This document shows positions 16,150 through 25,152 of a stretch of DNA of 64,000 bases, one piece after another. A program made the position numbers and the translations under genes. Source of the DNA: CAYMTR01 sp964393405 (lineage in GTDB: Bacteria; Bacteroidota; Bacteroidia; Bacteroidales; Prolixibacteraceae); NCBI GenBank assembly GCA_964393405.1, contig CAYMTR010000011.1:1-64000 (forward strand). The letters run 5' to 3'. The notes beneath the pieces are model-generated. The model saw nothing but the letters and a program-made list of their open reading frames with translations, did not search any database and was not told where the DNA came from. Within the stretch, counting starts at the first letter, position 1. Each line of letters starts with the position of its first letter.

Positions 16150-17682
16150 CTATTGCTGCTTGTTTGTGAATATCATATCGTGATTGTCGAAATTTTTAAT
16201 AGCATGTTCAAGTTCTTCTTCCGGTTGGATTACATTGTAATTTTCCCAGAATCCTGTGTCATATGAGTCAATCTTTTCAGTAAAAAATTCACTTGGTTTA
16301 AAAATCTCGTTTCTACTGAATCGCTGGAAGTCACCTTTTTCGATGTCAGTAACCAGAATCTCAGCAACACTTTCGAACATTGTCTTCTGTTTCTTTTCTT
16401 TATTGTACAATTTTATCTGCATTGTACTTTGAGCACTAAAAAGATACCATTTTCCTTCGTATAGCTTGTATTCTACTACATATGACAACTCAGCAGGAAC
16501 AGCCTTGAATTCTTTAGGCTCTTTTTCAATCATCATTCTACGGGCTTCTTTAAGGCCTTGTTTGGTATAATTAAATTCAACCCTTGAGAGAGCCCATGTT
16601 TTTATGTCGAAGTAAAGTAATCCTTCGTAAAGAATATCCCTGAGATTATAAATAGGGTAGAACGAAACAACTACAGTTGGTCTGCCATCGATTAGAGTCT
16701 TTCTTTCATAATTAAAAATGTAAAGATGCAGGAACTCTTTATTGATAAAACTTTCGTTATTTTTAACGACATCAAGTTTTGTAATATAGTATGGTCCACC
16801 TTTCAAGCGGAACCTTATATCGTCGAATGCCTGGACATTTGAACTCTTGCGTCCCTTTACAAACTTCACCAGATCATCTTTAAAGCCATTGTTATATGGA
16901 GCTTTCAGCAGGTTGAGCACAGCTTCTGACACATCAGTGTAACTTGAGTTTTCCTTTACTGTTTCACGGTAAAAGGTTGTAAAAAGAGTATATTCTTTTT
17001 CGTAGTTGTTGTACATCCTGTCGATGAACTGATTTAGTATTTCTATAGGGTCATAATACTTTACATCGACAGTAGAAATGTTGTAAACGGTCTTTTCGAG
17101 TTCAATGTTTAATACGTCATCCTTTATTTCACAGATTGGCACATCGTATGGGAAGAAGCCAAGGCAAGAGAACCTTAGTGTATCATTAAAAAACTCCTCA
17201 GGAATTTTGATAATATATTCTCCATCCTGATTAGAAATAGTCCCTTTCCCTTTGCCCATTAGAGCAATATTGCAAAACTCAACAGGTTCTTCATTCTTTA
17301 CATCTTTTACGATTCCAGTTATTACCTTTTGTTTTATAACAGCGTCAAGAGTGTCTTTCTCAATTTTAATTGGATACAAAATAATCTGGTTATCAAGGGC
17401 ATGAAACCCTAATACTTCAGGGTTGATAATTTCATAAAGGATTGAGAATATTGTCCTGTTCTTTATTTCTGTTTTTACCAGATTATCTGCTTCGAGAAGT
17501 TGAGGATTATATGAAAAGTAAACGTCAGCAATATTGCTAATTGAATCAAGAAGATCAGCTTTTGTAATTGAATCAGTTTCAAGGCTTATGAATTTTTCAA
17601 GTACACTACCACCGGATTGTCCGTTTGATTTAATCGAAAGGATTATTAAAATGACAATGATATAGTGGTAAAGATGTTTCAT
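16150..17682 (-). CDS. Exported STN-like and carboxypeptidase-regulatory domain protein
   Basis: About 510 residues from the ATG at 17682; a TTG seven codons upstream is less likely. A signal peptide is followed by an STN-like secretin/TonB short segment (about 40-105, including a DVYFSYNPQLLEADN strand), then a carboxypeptidase-regulatory-like domain (about 120-200, VITGIVKDVKNEEPVEFCNI). The remaining 300 residues are a conserved-looking beta-rich region (LIDGRPTVVVSFYPI, LLYFDIKTWALSRVEFNYTK) that I cannot name beyond general Bacteroidota exported proteins. There is no plug or barrel. It sits in the operon between the aspartyl protease and the MG2-like gene. Confidence 0.7.
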   Translation of the reverse strand: MKHLYHYIIVILIILSIKSNGQSGGSVLEKFISLETDSITKADLLDSISNIADVYFSYNPQLLEADNLVKTEIKNRTIFSILYEIINPEVLGFHALDNQIILYPIKIEKDTLDAVIKQKVITGIVKDVKNEEPVEFCNIALMGKGKGTISNQDGEYIIKIPEEFFNDTLRFSCLGFFPYDVPICEIKDDVLNIELEKTVYNISTVDVKYYDPIEILNQFIDRMYNNYEKEYTLFTTFYRETVKENSSYTDVSEAVLNLLKAPYNNGFKDDLVKFVKGRKSSNVQAFDDIRFRLKGGPYYITKLDVVKNNESFINKEFLHLYIFNYERKTLIDGRPTVVVSFYPIYNLRDILYEGLLYFDIKTWALSRVEFNYTKQGLKEARRMMIEKEPKEFKAVPAELSYVVEYKLYEGKWYLFSAQSTMQIKLYNKEKKQKTMFESVAEILVTDIEKGDFQRFSRNEIFKPSEFFTEKIDSYDTGFWENYNVIQPEEELEHAIKNFDNHDMIFTNKQQ

Positions 17683-17705
17683 TATTACCTGATTATATGT
17701 CAAAT

Positions 17706-19250
17706 CTAAAAAATCTCTTTCAGAAAGAAGCTGGACTTGAATTCTTTTCCGTTTCTTAAAACAGTCATGCTTATCTTTTTATTTTTTTGTTGTCTGAGCA
17801 TCAGGTTAATATCGTTCAGAGTTAAATCTTTATGACTATTATAGTTTAAAACTAATACCTGATCGTTTTGTCTGAATCCGGCGTCATAAGCAGGAGAGTT
17901 CTCAATAACATTTTCAATAGTAAATACAGGTATCCCCGGAACCGGATTGATGATTTCAAGGCCACTCATGTTGTAATAGAACTTATCCTTAAAGTCACTG
18001 TTGGGTCTCATTATTAGCCTCTTGTTGAAATAGTCGAAATAAATAGTATATCTTCTTAGAATCTCACCGCCTATTGAACCATTCCTCATTTCTGAATTTA
18101 TAATATTGTCGATATATTCTGATTGAGGATATGAAACTATAGGATTATCAAGAGGTTTACCTCCAAGCCATAAATGAGGTATCCTTCCTTTGTGGCCGAA
18201 CAACTCACCACCGAGTCCTACGCCCAGGAAAGAGAAAATATTATTTGCAGGAATTTTAATCATATCGTTTGAAGCAGGAGAAAGCCACAATGCATCGCTT
18301 GCACCGGTATCGACAAGCAGTAAAACGGGAACTACATCACCGCTATCCTGGACTATTTCAGAACGTACCATGGGCTTATTTCTGATAAAATGGATAGGAA
18401 GTACTATATCGTTCTTCATTGGTGAATAATCAAAGCTTTGTGGTTTATAAAGTTTGATTTCTTCAGATTGATAATTAACTCTGACCACATAGTTTTTGAA
18501 AAGGTTCATGCCAATTAAACCATGTACAGGCATTCCTAAAATCTGGGAAATCTGGAAGTTCTCATCAATAACAACATTGATTTTCTGATGGCTGGCTGTC
18601 AATCCCGGTAAAGTAATTGTATTATCGCCAGATTCATAGGCCTGAGTGACCACTTCGTTGCCTAGTCCCCTAAGTTCAATAGGTTTCATATAGTTAAGGT
18701 TCAGCTCTTCAACAAGAGTCAGCTCAGTGATAATAGGATCCCTGATGCCTGAATCTAGAATAAAATTCATAGTATCAGAACCGTTTATGCTTACTGGTAC
18801 GATGATAAGATTGCTGATTTGTTTGAACTTGAATGTAGAAGAGCTCTTCTTTGGGTTATTAAAAAGAAAGCCTGCTGATGGAGTAGTGTATAGCTTTTTA
18901 AAATCGATATGTTCCGACATAGGCACGTAATCCCTTACCACAAGAAGGTTGTTTTCGATTTCAAAAATGAGATAGTAATCATCCATTAGTTTATCAAGTA
19001 TCTCTTTAACAGACTTGTTTGAGATGCTTAGATTTACACGTTTCCCCTTAATCAGTTTTGAATTATAATTGAAGTCAAGATTAAATTGGTTGCATATCTT
19101 TTTGATTACATCTTCAAGAGGTTCATTTTCAGCATATATAGAAATGTTCTGATCAAGAATGTTGATTTTCTTATTATCATTCTGGGCAACAGCCGGCAGA
19201 TTAATAAAAGTCAATGTTATTAATACTACAGAGACGATTAGCGATTTCAT
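17706..19250 (-). CDS. Exported STN - aspartyl protease - PDZ protein
   Basis: About 514 residues from the ATG at 19250, with a signal peptide ending AVAQ. An STN domain (about 30-108, ISIYAENEPLEDVIKKICNQ) comes first; in TonB receptors this domain talks to FecR. Two retropepsin-type lobes follow, with FILDSGIRDP and LLVDTGASDALWL providing two catalytic aspartates in one chain, and GLIGMNLFKNY between them. The C-terminus is a PDZ domain (about 430-510). The likely role is a periplasmic or surface-facing protease whose STN domain links it to the FecR two genes upstream. This combination in a sigma/anti-sigma operon is unusual, and the target is unknown. Confidence 0.8.
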   Translation of the reverse strand: MKSLIVSVVLITLTFINLPAVAQNDNKKINILDQNISIYAENEPLEDVIKKICNQFNLDFNYNSKLIKGKRVNLSISNKSVKEILDKLMDDYYLIFEIENNLLVVRDYVPMSEHIDFKKLYTTPSAGFLFNNPKKSSSTFKFKQISNLIIVPVSINGSDTMNFILDSGIRDPIITELTLVEELNLNYMKPIELRGLGNEVVTQAYESGDNTITLPGLTASHQKINVVIDENFQISQILGMPVHGLIGMNLFKNYVVRVNYQSEEIKLYKPQSFDYSPMKNDIVLPIHFIRNKPMVRSEIVQDSGDVVPVLLLVDTGASDALWLSPASNDMIKIPANNIFSFLGVGLGGELFGHKGRIPHLWLGGKPLDNPIVSYPQSEYIDNIINSEMRNGSIGGEILRRYTIYFDYFNKRLIMRPNSDFKDKFYYNMSGLEIINPVPGIPVFTIENVIENSPAYDAGFRQNDQVLVLNYNSHKDLTLNDINLMLRQQKNKKISMTVLRNGKEFKSSFFLKEIF

Positions 19251-19265
19251 AATCAACTTTTTATT

Positions 19266-20288
19266 TTAATTTTTCTGAATGATATATTTATTCTCTTCGA
19301 TCTTTTTGGCCTTAAGGTCTAAAGTCAAAGCAATTACATCCATTATATAATCAAGGTCTTGTTTGTTGAAAGTAGCATTTAATTGATTGTCGAGATTTAC
19401 GTCTTCGTCAACAGTGATTTGAACGCTATAAATTCTTTGCAGTGTTTTAAATGCATCCTCAAGCTTAGTAAACTCAAATTTAATTTCGTGGGATATCCAT
19501 GAAAGTTCATTTGAATTGTATTCTAATTCTTTTAGAATAGTCCTGGTAGATTTATTGAAAGTGCCTTTTTGTCCTGGGGTTAGTAGAATCTTTTTGTTAG
19601 ATATGTTATTTATTACATTATCAGAAAGTTCTACTTTACCTGTTTTAACAATGACTTCGACAGTAGGAGCATTGCTGTATGCATATACGTTGAAGGAAGT
19701 ACCAAGTACTTTTACAGAAGCATTGTCGGTCTTAATAACAAATGGTTTTTCTTTATTAGGAGTGACATCGAAGAATGCCTCACCCGTAAGCTTAACCTCT
19801 CTTGTATCCTTTGAAAAACTCTCAGGGTATATCAATTTAGAATTATGGTTGAGCTTTACAGTTGTACCATCAGGTAGCACAACTTCATGACAGGAATAAT
19901 CATTCTCAGAAGTAACAACTTCAGCATAAATAATCTTTTCAGTTGGAGAGAATTTCCATGTTGCAATACCTGCGGTCACTAAAATAAGAATAACTGCTGC
20001 TGCCCTGTAAACCCATTTAAAGTCAATTCTGATTTTCTTTTTGTCGTTAATTTGAGAATTGATTTTATTCCAGGCTACATCTGTATTGTATTTCTTTTGG
20101 TTGAGGAAAAGATCGGTTTTTTCCAATGTATTTTCAGCTTCCGCAATAATTCTTTGAGCATCTTTATCATTTGACATCAGTTCAAGATATGTCTTCTCCT
20201 TAGTGCTTAACTCCTCGTTATTAAGTTTCTTAGCAATAATATTCCAAAAATCCTCTTTCATATTTAATATGTCTCTATTTTCTTTCAT
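19266..20288 (-). CDS. FecR-family anti-sigma factor
   Basis: A 340-residue inner-membrane protein: cytoplasmic N-terminal sigma-binding part (1-90), one membrane helix (about 93-110), FecR domain (about 130-225, DGTTVKLNHNSKLIYPESFS, GEAFFDVTP, VLGTSFNVYAY), and the C-terminal DUF4974/STN-like domain (about 265-338). Such proteins hold an ECF sigma factor and release it after a signal from an STN-bearing outer-membrane partner. The start overlaps the sigma gene by 14 nt, which indicates tight translational coupling. No TonB receptor follows; the next two genes carry STN or STN-like domains instead. Confidence 0.93.
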   Translation of the reverse strand: MKENRDILNMKEDFWNIIAKKLNNEELSTKEKTYLELMSNDKDAQRIIAEAENTLEKTDLFLNQKKYNTDVAWNKINSQINDKKKIRIDFKWVYRAAAVILILVTAGIATWKFSPTEKIIYAEVVTSENDYSCHEVVLPDGTTVKLNHNSKLIYPESFSKDTREVKLTGEAFFDVTPNKEKPFVIKTDNASVKVLGTSFNVYAYSNAPTVEVIVKTGKVELSDNVINNISNKKILLTPGQKGTFNKSTRTILKELEYNSNELSWISHEIKFEFTKLEDAFKTLQRIYSVQITVDEDVNLDNQLNATFNKQDLDYIMDVIALTLDLKAKKIEENKYIIQKN

Positions 20289-20919
20289 CTCTATTATTTA
20301 CTGCTTGTATTGAATTGACAACCGTTGAAGGGCTTACCCTGATTGAATTTATATTACGGAATAAAAAAAATGTAATTATCAGGTTCTTGTATTCTTTTAA
20401 CTTTTCTCTTAACTCCTTTAAAGCTTGTCCCATTTGTGTCTCTACTGTTTTTATTGATATGCCAAGCTGGTCGGCTATTTCGCGGTACTTTAATCCCTGT
20501 TCACGGCTCATCAGGAAGATTTCTTTCCTTCTGTCACTTAGAGCAGAAATGCTTTCATCGATTTTTCTCTGTAAGTCTACTTCTACAAAATAACCTGAGT
20601 AATCGATATTGTTTTCGGGGTTCTTTAATATTTCAGTTTGGTATTCGTGAGTTATTTTCTGATGTTTTATGAAGTTCAAACACCTATTTCGGACAGAGCT
20701 GAAGATATAATTTTTAATAGAAGTATTTATATCTATTTCATCACGTTTTTCCCATAGTTTAAGAAAAAATGACTGTACAACTTCTTCACAATCATCTCTG
20801 TCTTTTATATATCTTCTTGAAAACACGCACAAGGGAGAATAATATGAACGGAATAATGTTTCAAAACTATGCTTGTCGCCTTGTTTAATCTTTATAAATA
20901 AATCGTGATCATCAGTCAT
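20275..20919 (-). CDS. ECF RNA polymerase sigma factor (Bacteroidetes expansion family)
   Basis: A 214-residue sigma-70-family factor with region 2 (about 10-75, FETLFRSYYSPLCVFSRRYI, DCEEVVQSFFLKLWEKRDEI) and region 4 (about 125-180) ending in the helix-turn-helix LKYREIADQLGISIKTVETQ. It belongs by look to the Bacteroidetes-expanded ECF group that pairs with FecR. Unusually, the C-terminus continues about 35 residues past region 4 with a hydrophobic stretch (NLIITFFLFRNINSI) that could be a membrane-associating or FecR-contacting tail. It is the first gene of a five-gene minus-strand operon and probably activates that operon. Confidence 0.92.
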   Translation of the reverse strand: MTDDHDLFIKIKQGDKHSFETLFRSYYSPLCVFSRRYIKDRDDCEEVVQSFFLKLWEKRDEIDINTSIKNYIFSSVRNRCLNFIKHQKITHEYQTEILKNPENNIDYSGYFVEVDLQRKIDESISALSDRRKEIFLMSREQGLKYREIADQLGISIKTVETQMGQALKELREKLKEYKNLIITFFLFRNINSIRVSPSTVVNSIQAVNNRDERK

Positions 20920-21004
20920 TACCCGGTAAGTTTATTTTAATACAAAATACGAAATAAATTTTATATCAATTATCAACAGAATAAAGACAATCGAGGATTA
21001 CTTT

Positions 21005-21724
21005 TCACTTATCCGTTTTAAATAAAAAAGCATTTTTTATTTCTTTATCTAATTCCTTAGCCTTACCCTCTGTTATTTTATTGAGTAAGAGCCAGAAATT
21101 GCCTGAGTGATTGTGTTCTTTTGTATGGGACAGTTCGTGCAGTATTATATAATCGATGAGGTGGGAATGTTGCAGCATCAGAAATAGGTTAAGATTGATG
21201 TTCCCCAAAGAAGAGCAGCTACCCCACTTGCTCTTTAATAATTTCACATAAACCTGATTGTAGTTGAACCCGTGTATATTGGCAAGCTCTCTTACCCTTG
21301 ATGGTAAATATTCTTTCGCATCCCTACGGCAAACTCTTATTATTGTTTTTCTTATGTAATCCTGTACTTCAGGATCAGATATGTCGGTGTTAGAAGGTAT
21401 AACAATTACTGCACTTTTCTTACTTATGCCAGCCCTGATATTGCCCTTTTCTGTTGGGAGTATTGAAATTTTATAATTCAGGGTATTTATTTCCTGATTA
21501 AAATGAAAACTTGTCCTTCGTTCATTGATTTTATTCTTGCGGGTTTCAATCCAACTGACATTTGATTGGATGAACCTCAATACTTCATTTTTAGTGACAT
21601 ACCAAGGATGGTTGACGGATAAAGTACCGTCGTTGCCCATCCTCATAGATATTCGTTTTGAACCTTTTCTTCTAGTTACCTTTACGGAACCTATACCTTC
21701 TATTTCAAGTATTTTGGAAGTCAA
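21005..21724 (-). CDS. YgjP/WLM-like zinc metallopeptidase
   Basis: A 239-residue protein with the DUF45/M48-like SprT-related fold: the zinc motif HELSHTKEHNHSGNFW (HExxH with a third His) lies near residue 195, and KSKWGSCSSLGNINLN precedes it, which is the standard YgjP pattern. The start is a TTG at 21724; a stop codon lies just upstream in frame and no ATG is closer than residue 27. Members are thought to be soluble metalloproteases of unknown substrate. It follows the DUF2723 gene on the same strand with a 33-nt gap. Confidence 0.85.
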   Translation of the reverse strand: MTSKILEIEGIGSVKVTRRKGSKRISMRMGNDGTLSVNHPWYVTKNEVLRFIQSNVSWIETRKNKINERRTSFHFNQEINTLNYKISILPTEKGNIRAGISKKSAVIVIPSNTDISDPEVQDYIRKTIIRVCRRDAKEYLPSRVRELANIHGFNYNQVYVKLLKSKWGSCSSLGNINLNLFLMLQHSHLIDYIILHELSHTKEHNHSGNFWLLLNKITEGKAKELDKEIKNAFLFKTDK

Positions 21725-21757
21725 AATTTTATTTTTTCAAGCAGAAATCAGAAGCTT

Positions 21758-24757
21758 TCAAACAATTATTTTATCGAGTTTGCTTTTTATTTCATTGGTA
21801 AGCTCCTGTCTGTTAAGTTGAGTTGTCATCCTCATAACTTCTCTTATTAAAGATACTTCCCTCTTGACTTCATCTTCGTAATAATCAACGTATGAGCTCC
21901 CAAGAGAGAGATAGAAATTGATGTTTTTAAAGCATTCATCTGTAACACTTTTCATCAGCTCATCACCTTTCTCAATATTTGAAGATAGATAATAAGCAGA
22001 AGCGGTGAAAATATCATAATATGAAGCGCCATACATATCTAGAGGTAGAATAGTGTAAAGTCTGTCTAGAACAAGAATAGCCTTATCCTTTTTGTTCTCT
22101 TGAATGAGTTGATTGGCTAGTTCAAAAAAGTTATTTTTTATTTGAACAACTTCAGTAGTCCTTTTAAGGTTTTCATCTATGAATATCCTTTTATCACCCA
22201 TATTTCCCCATACAAACTTGTTCATGATATTATCATAAAGTAGATCAGAATCAATTCTTGCCTTAGATGATTCGTTCTTTACAGGTATTAAGCGGAAAGC
22301 AAAACCTTCATTTTGTAGGTAGTTGTTAAGTTTAAGAGAAGTAGTATGAACGACACTCAAATCAAGGTATATTGGTCTTTCCCAGTTGTTGTTTGCCAGC
22401 AAGTCAAGAATTGCTAAATCACTCTTTGAAATATAACTTCCGGAAATATTGAATACAATTGAATCCTCAATCAAAGATGCCATTTCAGGTTTAACAGTCT
22501 TGGTGCTAAGGACTTTCTGTTTGTCGACAGTAATTTTGATACTCCTTGAAGGCAAGTAATTATACGAAGTTCCTCCCTGAGTTTGTACTTTTGCCCTTGG
22601 GTCGTCGCTAAGAATGATATTCATCAGGGTTGATAATTCAATAGGTTTATTGATATCGTCTCGTACTAAGATGGTGTTTCTGACTTCATTTTCATACTTA
22701 TCCTGACTCATTTTTATTGGAAGCGGATCACTTTGGTATACTTTCTTTTTCATTTGGTCGATATACCAGTCACCGTTAAGAAGGGTTACATTACATATTC
22801 TCACGTCCGGTCTGACATTCTCAACATCCTGAACATACCATAAAGGGAAGGTGTCGTTATCGCCATAAACAAAGAGGATTGCATTTTTTTGACATGAATT
22901 TAAGTAATTCTTTCCAAGGTCTCGTGCGACGTAGCGGTTCGAACGGTCATGGTCGTTATAATTCTGAGCAAGAACTAAAACCGGAACAAAGCCACTTACT
23001 ATCAGTGCTGGAATAAGAGCATTTTTCTTTAATAATTTTTCTAACAGGCTGAACAATCCAAGAACTCCTAAGCCTACCCATATGGCATAAGCATAAAAAG
23101 AACCAGTGTAAGCATAATCACGTTCACGAGGTTGATATGGAGTTTGGTTAAGATAAATAACAATTGCAATACCGGTCATGAAAAATAAAGTAAAAACAAC
23201 CCAGAAATCTTTCTTATGTTTTTTATAATGGAATATTAGTCCGGCAATACCCAATAGGAAAGGAAGCATGAAGTATCGGTTTTTTGTTTCCGGTCCGGAC
23301 AATGAATCAGGTTGGGTCCCGTTATGACCTAACCTTATTTTGTCAATAAATCCGACACCTGTTAGCCAGTTGCCGTCGAAGATATTGCCATTCCCCTGAT
23401 TGTCGTTTTGTCTTCCTGAGAAATTCCACATGAAATATCTAATATACATGTGGCTGATTTGATATCTAAAGAAGAATCGAATATTTTCGCTGAAAGTTGG
23501 GATGTAATCTTTCTCACCATTAATTGTAACAGGCCTTCCTTTTATATTTCCCCAGTATTTGTAACCACTGACGTGGCTATCCTGAGAACTGTACATTCTT
23601 GGGAAAACTGTTTTAAAACGATTATCGAATTCATATTCAGGAGAACCTTCAACTTTTATATATTTCCCATTCTTAGGATAATAAACCGGGTCACCTTTTT
23701 TGATACTTATTGCAGGTGCATTGAAATAATTACCTGTAAGCAAAGGAGTCTTACCGTATTGAGAACGGTTAAGATATTTCATTAAAGTATAAGCGTTTTC
23801 AGGGTTATTTTCATCCATAGGAGGATCAGCTTTTGATCTGATCATTATTACAGCAAAAGACAAGTATCCGATGAAAATTACAGATAGGGAAAGCATTGAA
23901 AGGTTAAGAATTTCATTTTTCTTCTTATGAGAGTAAATGATAAGACCAATCAATGCACCAAAGAGTAAAACTAAAAAAGCAACTAATCCTGAGTTATATG
24001 GGAGACCGAAAGAGTTGACAAAAAGTATTTCCAACTTTTGAGCGAAAGTAGGAGTTCCCTGTACAATTCCCCACATGATTAAAGCAATAATTACAGCTGA
24101 AACAGTAAGAGTGGCTATTATTCCTTTGGCATTTGGGTTATATTTTTTGAAGTACCAAATCAGAGCAATAGCCGGGATGGCTAACAAATTGAGCAAGTGT
24201 ACACCAATTGAAAGACCAACGAGGTAAGCTATTAAAATAATCCATCTGTTGGCGTATTTTTCGTCAGCGACTTCTTCCCACTTAAGTATAGCCCAGAAAA
24301 CAATAGCTGTGAATAAAGAAGAAAAGGCATAAACTTCAGCTTCGACTGCTGAGAACCAGAATGAATCAGAAAAGGCAAACATTAAGGAACCAACCAAGCC
24401 TGAAGCAATAATAAGAATTTGGTTTTTGTTACTGTCAGATTTAATTATTTTTTCAGCAAGCCTGGTTATAGTCCAGTAAAGAAAAAGAACAGTTGCAGCA
24501 CTTACAAGTGCAGAGAAGGCGTTTATCATAAAAGCAACCTTTTCAGGTGAAAAAGCAAATATGGAAACCACCCTTGCGATGATCATAAAAAATGGTGCCC
24601 CTGGAGGGTGTCCTACTTGCAATTTATATGCTGATGCAATGAATTCACCACAATCCCAAAAACTAACTGACGGTTCGAGTGTTAGCATATACACAATCAG
24701 CGAGACAGCAAAAACCGACCAAGCTGCAATTGTATTTATGAGTTTATAATTTTTCAT
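21758..24757 (-). CDS. DUF2723 polytopic membrane protein, GT-C glycosyltransferase-like
   Basis: A 999-residue protein. The N-terminal half holds about 12 membrane helices and the DUF2723 signature: TLEPSVSFWDCGEFIASAYK, then GHPPGAPFFMIIARV, with an acidic residue in the first periplasmic loop as in GT-C enzymes. The family includes human TMEM260, an O-mannosyltransferase. The C-terminal half (about 600-999) is soluble, with the QPRERDYAYTGSFYAYAIW motif before it and TPR-like helices near the end. A role in transfer of sugars to exported proteins is plausible and would fit a T9SS and O-glycosylating Bacteroidota, but the donor and acceptor are not shown. Confidence 0.85.
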   Translation of the reverse strand: MKNYKLINTIAAWSVFAVSLIVYMLTLEPSVSFWDCGEFIASAYKLQVGHPPGAPFFMIIARVVSIFAFSPEKVAFMINAFSALVSAATVLFLYWTITRLAEKIIKSDSNKNQILIIASGLVGSLMFAFSDSFWFSAVEAEVYAFSSLFTAIVFWAILKWEEVADEKYANRWIILIAYLVGLSIGVHLLNLLAIPAIALIWYFKKYNPNAKGIIATLTVSAVIIALIMWGIVQGTPTFAQKLEILFVNSFGLPYNSGLVAFLVLLFGALIGLIIYSHKKKNEILNLSMLSLSVIFIGYLSFAVIMIRSKADPPMDENNPENAYTLMKYLNRSQYGKTPLLTGNYFNAPAISIKKGDPVYYPKNGKYIKVEGSPEYEFDNRFKTVFPRMYSSQDSHVSGYKYWGNIKGRPVTINGEKDYIPTFSENIRFFFRYQISHMYIRYFMWNFSGRQNDNQGNGNIFDGNWLTGVGFIDKIRLGHNGTQPDSLSGPETKNRYFMLPFLLGIAGLIFHYKKHKKDFWVVFTLFFMTGIAIVIYLNQTPYQPRERDYAYTGSFYAYAIWVGLGVLGLFSLLEKLLKKNALIPALIVSGFVPVLVLAQNYNDHDRSNRYVARDLGKNYLNSCQKNAILFVYGDNDTFPLWYVQDVENVRPDVRICNVTLLNGDWYIDQMKKKVYQSDPLPIKMSQDKYENEVRNTILVRDDINKPIELSTLMNIILSDDPRAKVQTQGGTSYNYLPSRSIKITVDKQKVLSTKTVKPEMASLIEDSIVFNISGSYISKSDLAILDLLANNNWERPIYLDLSVVHTTSLKLNNYLQNEGFAFRLIPVKNESSKARIDSDLLYDNIMNKFVWGNMGDKRIFIDENLKRTTEVVQIKNNFFELANQLIQENKKDKAILVLDRLYTILPLDMYGASYYDIFTASAYYLSSNIEKGDELMKSVTDECFKNINFYLSLGSSYVDYYEDEVKREVSLIREVMRMTTQLNRQELTNEIKSKLDKIIV

Positions 24758-25152
24758 GGTTTTTAATTATAAAACGCAAATATAAACTAATAAAATTTTT
24801 ATTTAAACATTTTAACATTTCTTAATTTGACTCTAAAATATTTATAATTGGGTAAAAGTTTCCCAATATTAATTTCTTGTATCATTCTGTAAAGAATGAG
24901 TACTAAAAATCAGTAATTACTTATTGGTTTCAAAATGCTTAATAAATTTGAATGAATACATCAATTTGATATAATATATTATAGGTATGAGCAATAGTGT
25001 TTGGAAATAAAAAATAATTGTAACATCATAGAATATGAGTTTTTGAAAGGGCTAAAAAAAAATAAAAAAGGCAGAAAATAAATGACTCTTTTTTGGGGGA
25101 GGAAGATAAATTTTTTCATAATTTGTCTTGATTTTATTAAAAAAACCAACTT
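24758..25152. other. Divergent intergenic region between DUF2723 gene and nagB
   Basis: Nearly 400 bp of AT-rich DNA without an ORF or strong hairpin. It holds the promoter of the DUF2723 gene at its left end. Toward nagB there is an AATTTG box preceded by a G-run (TTTTTTGGGGGAGGAAG), a possible but poorly spaced promoter. Confidence 0.5.
24777..24807 (-). promoter_or_regulatory. Promoter of the DUF2723 gene
   Basis: Minus-strand -7 box TATATTTG (24777-24784) and TTTA as -33 box (24804-24807) with exactly 19 nt between. The start site would give a leader of about 13-15 nt. Confidence 0.5.
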
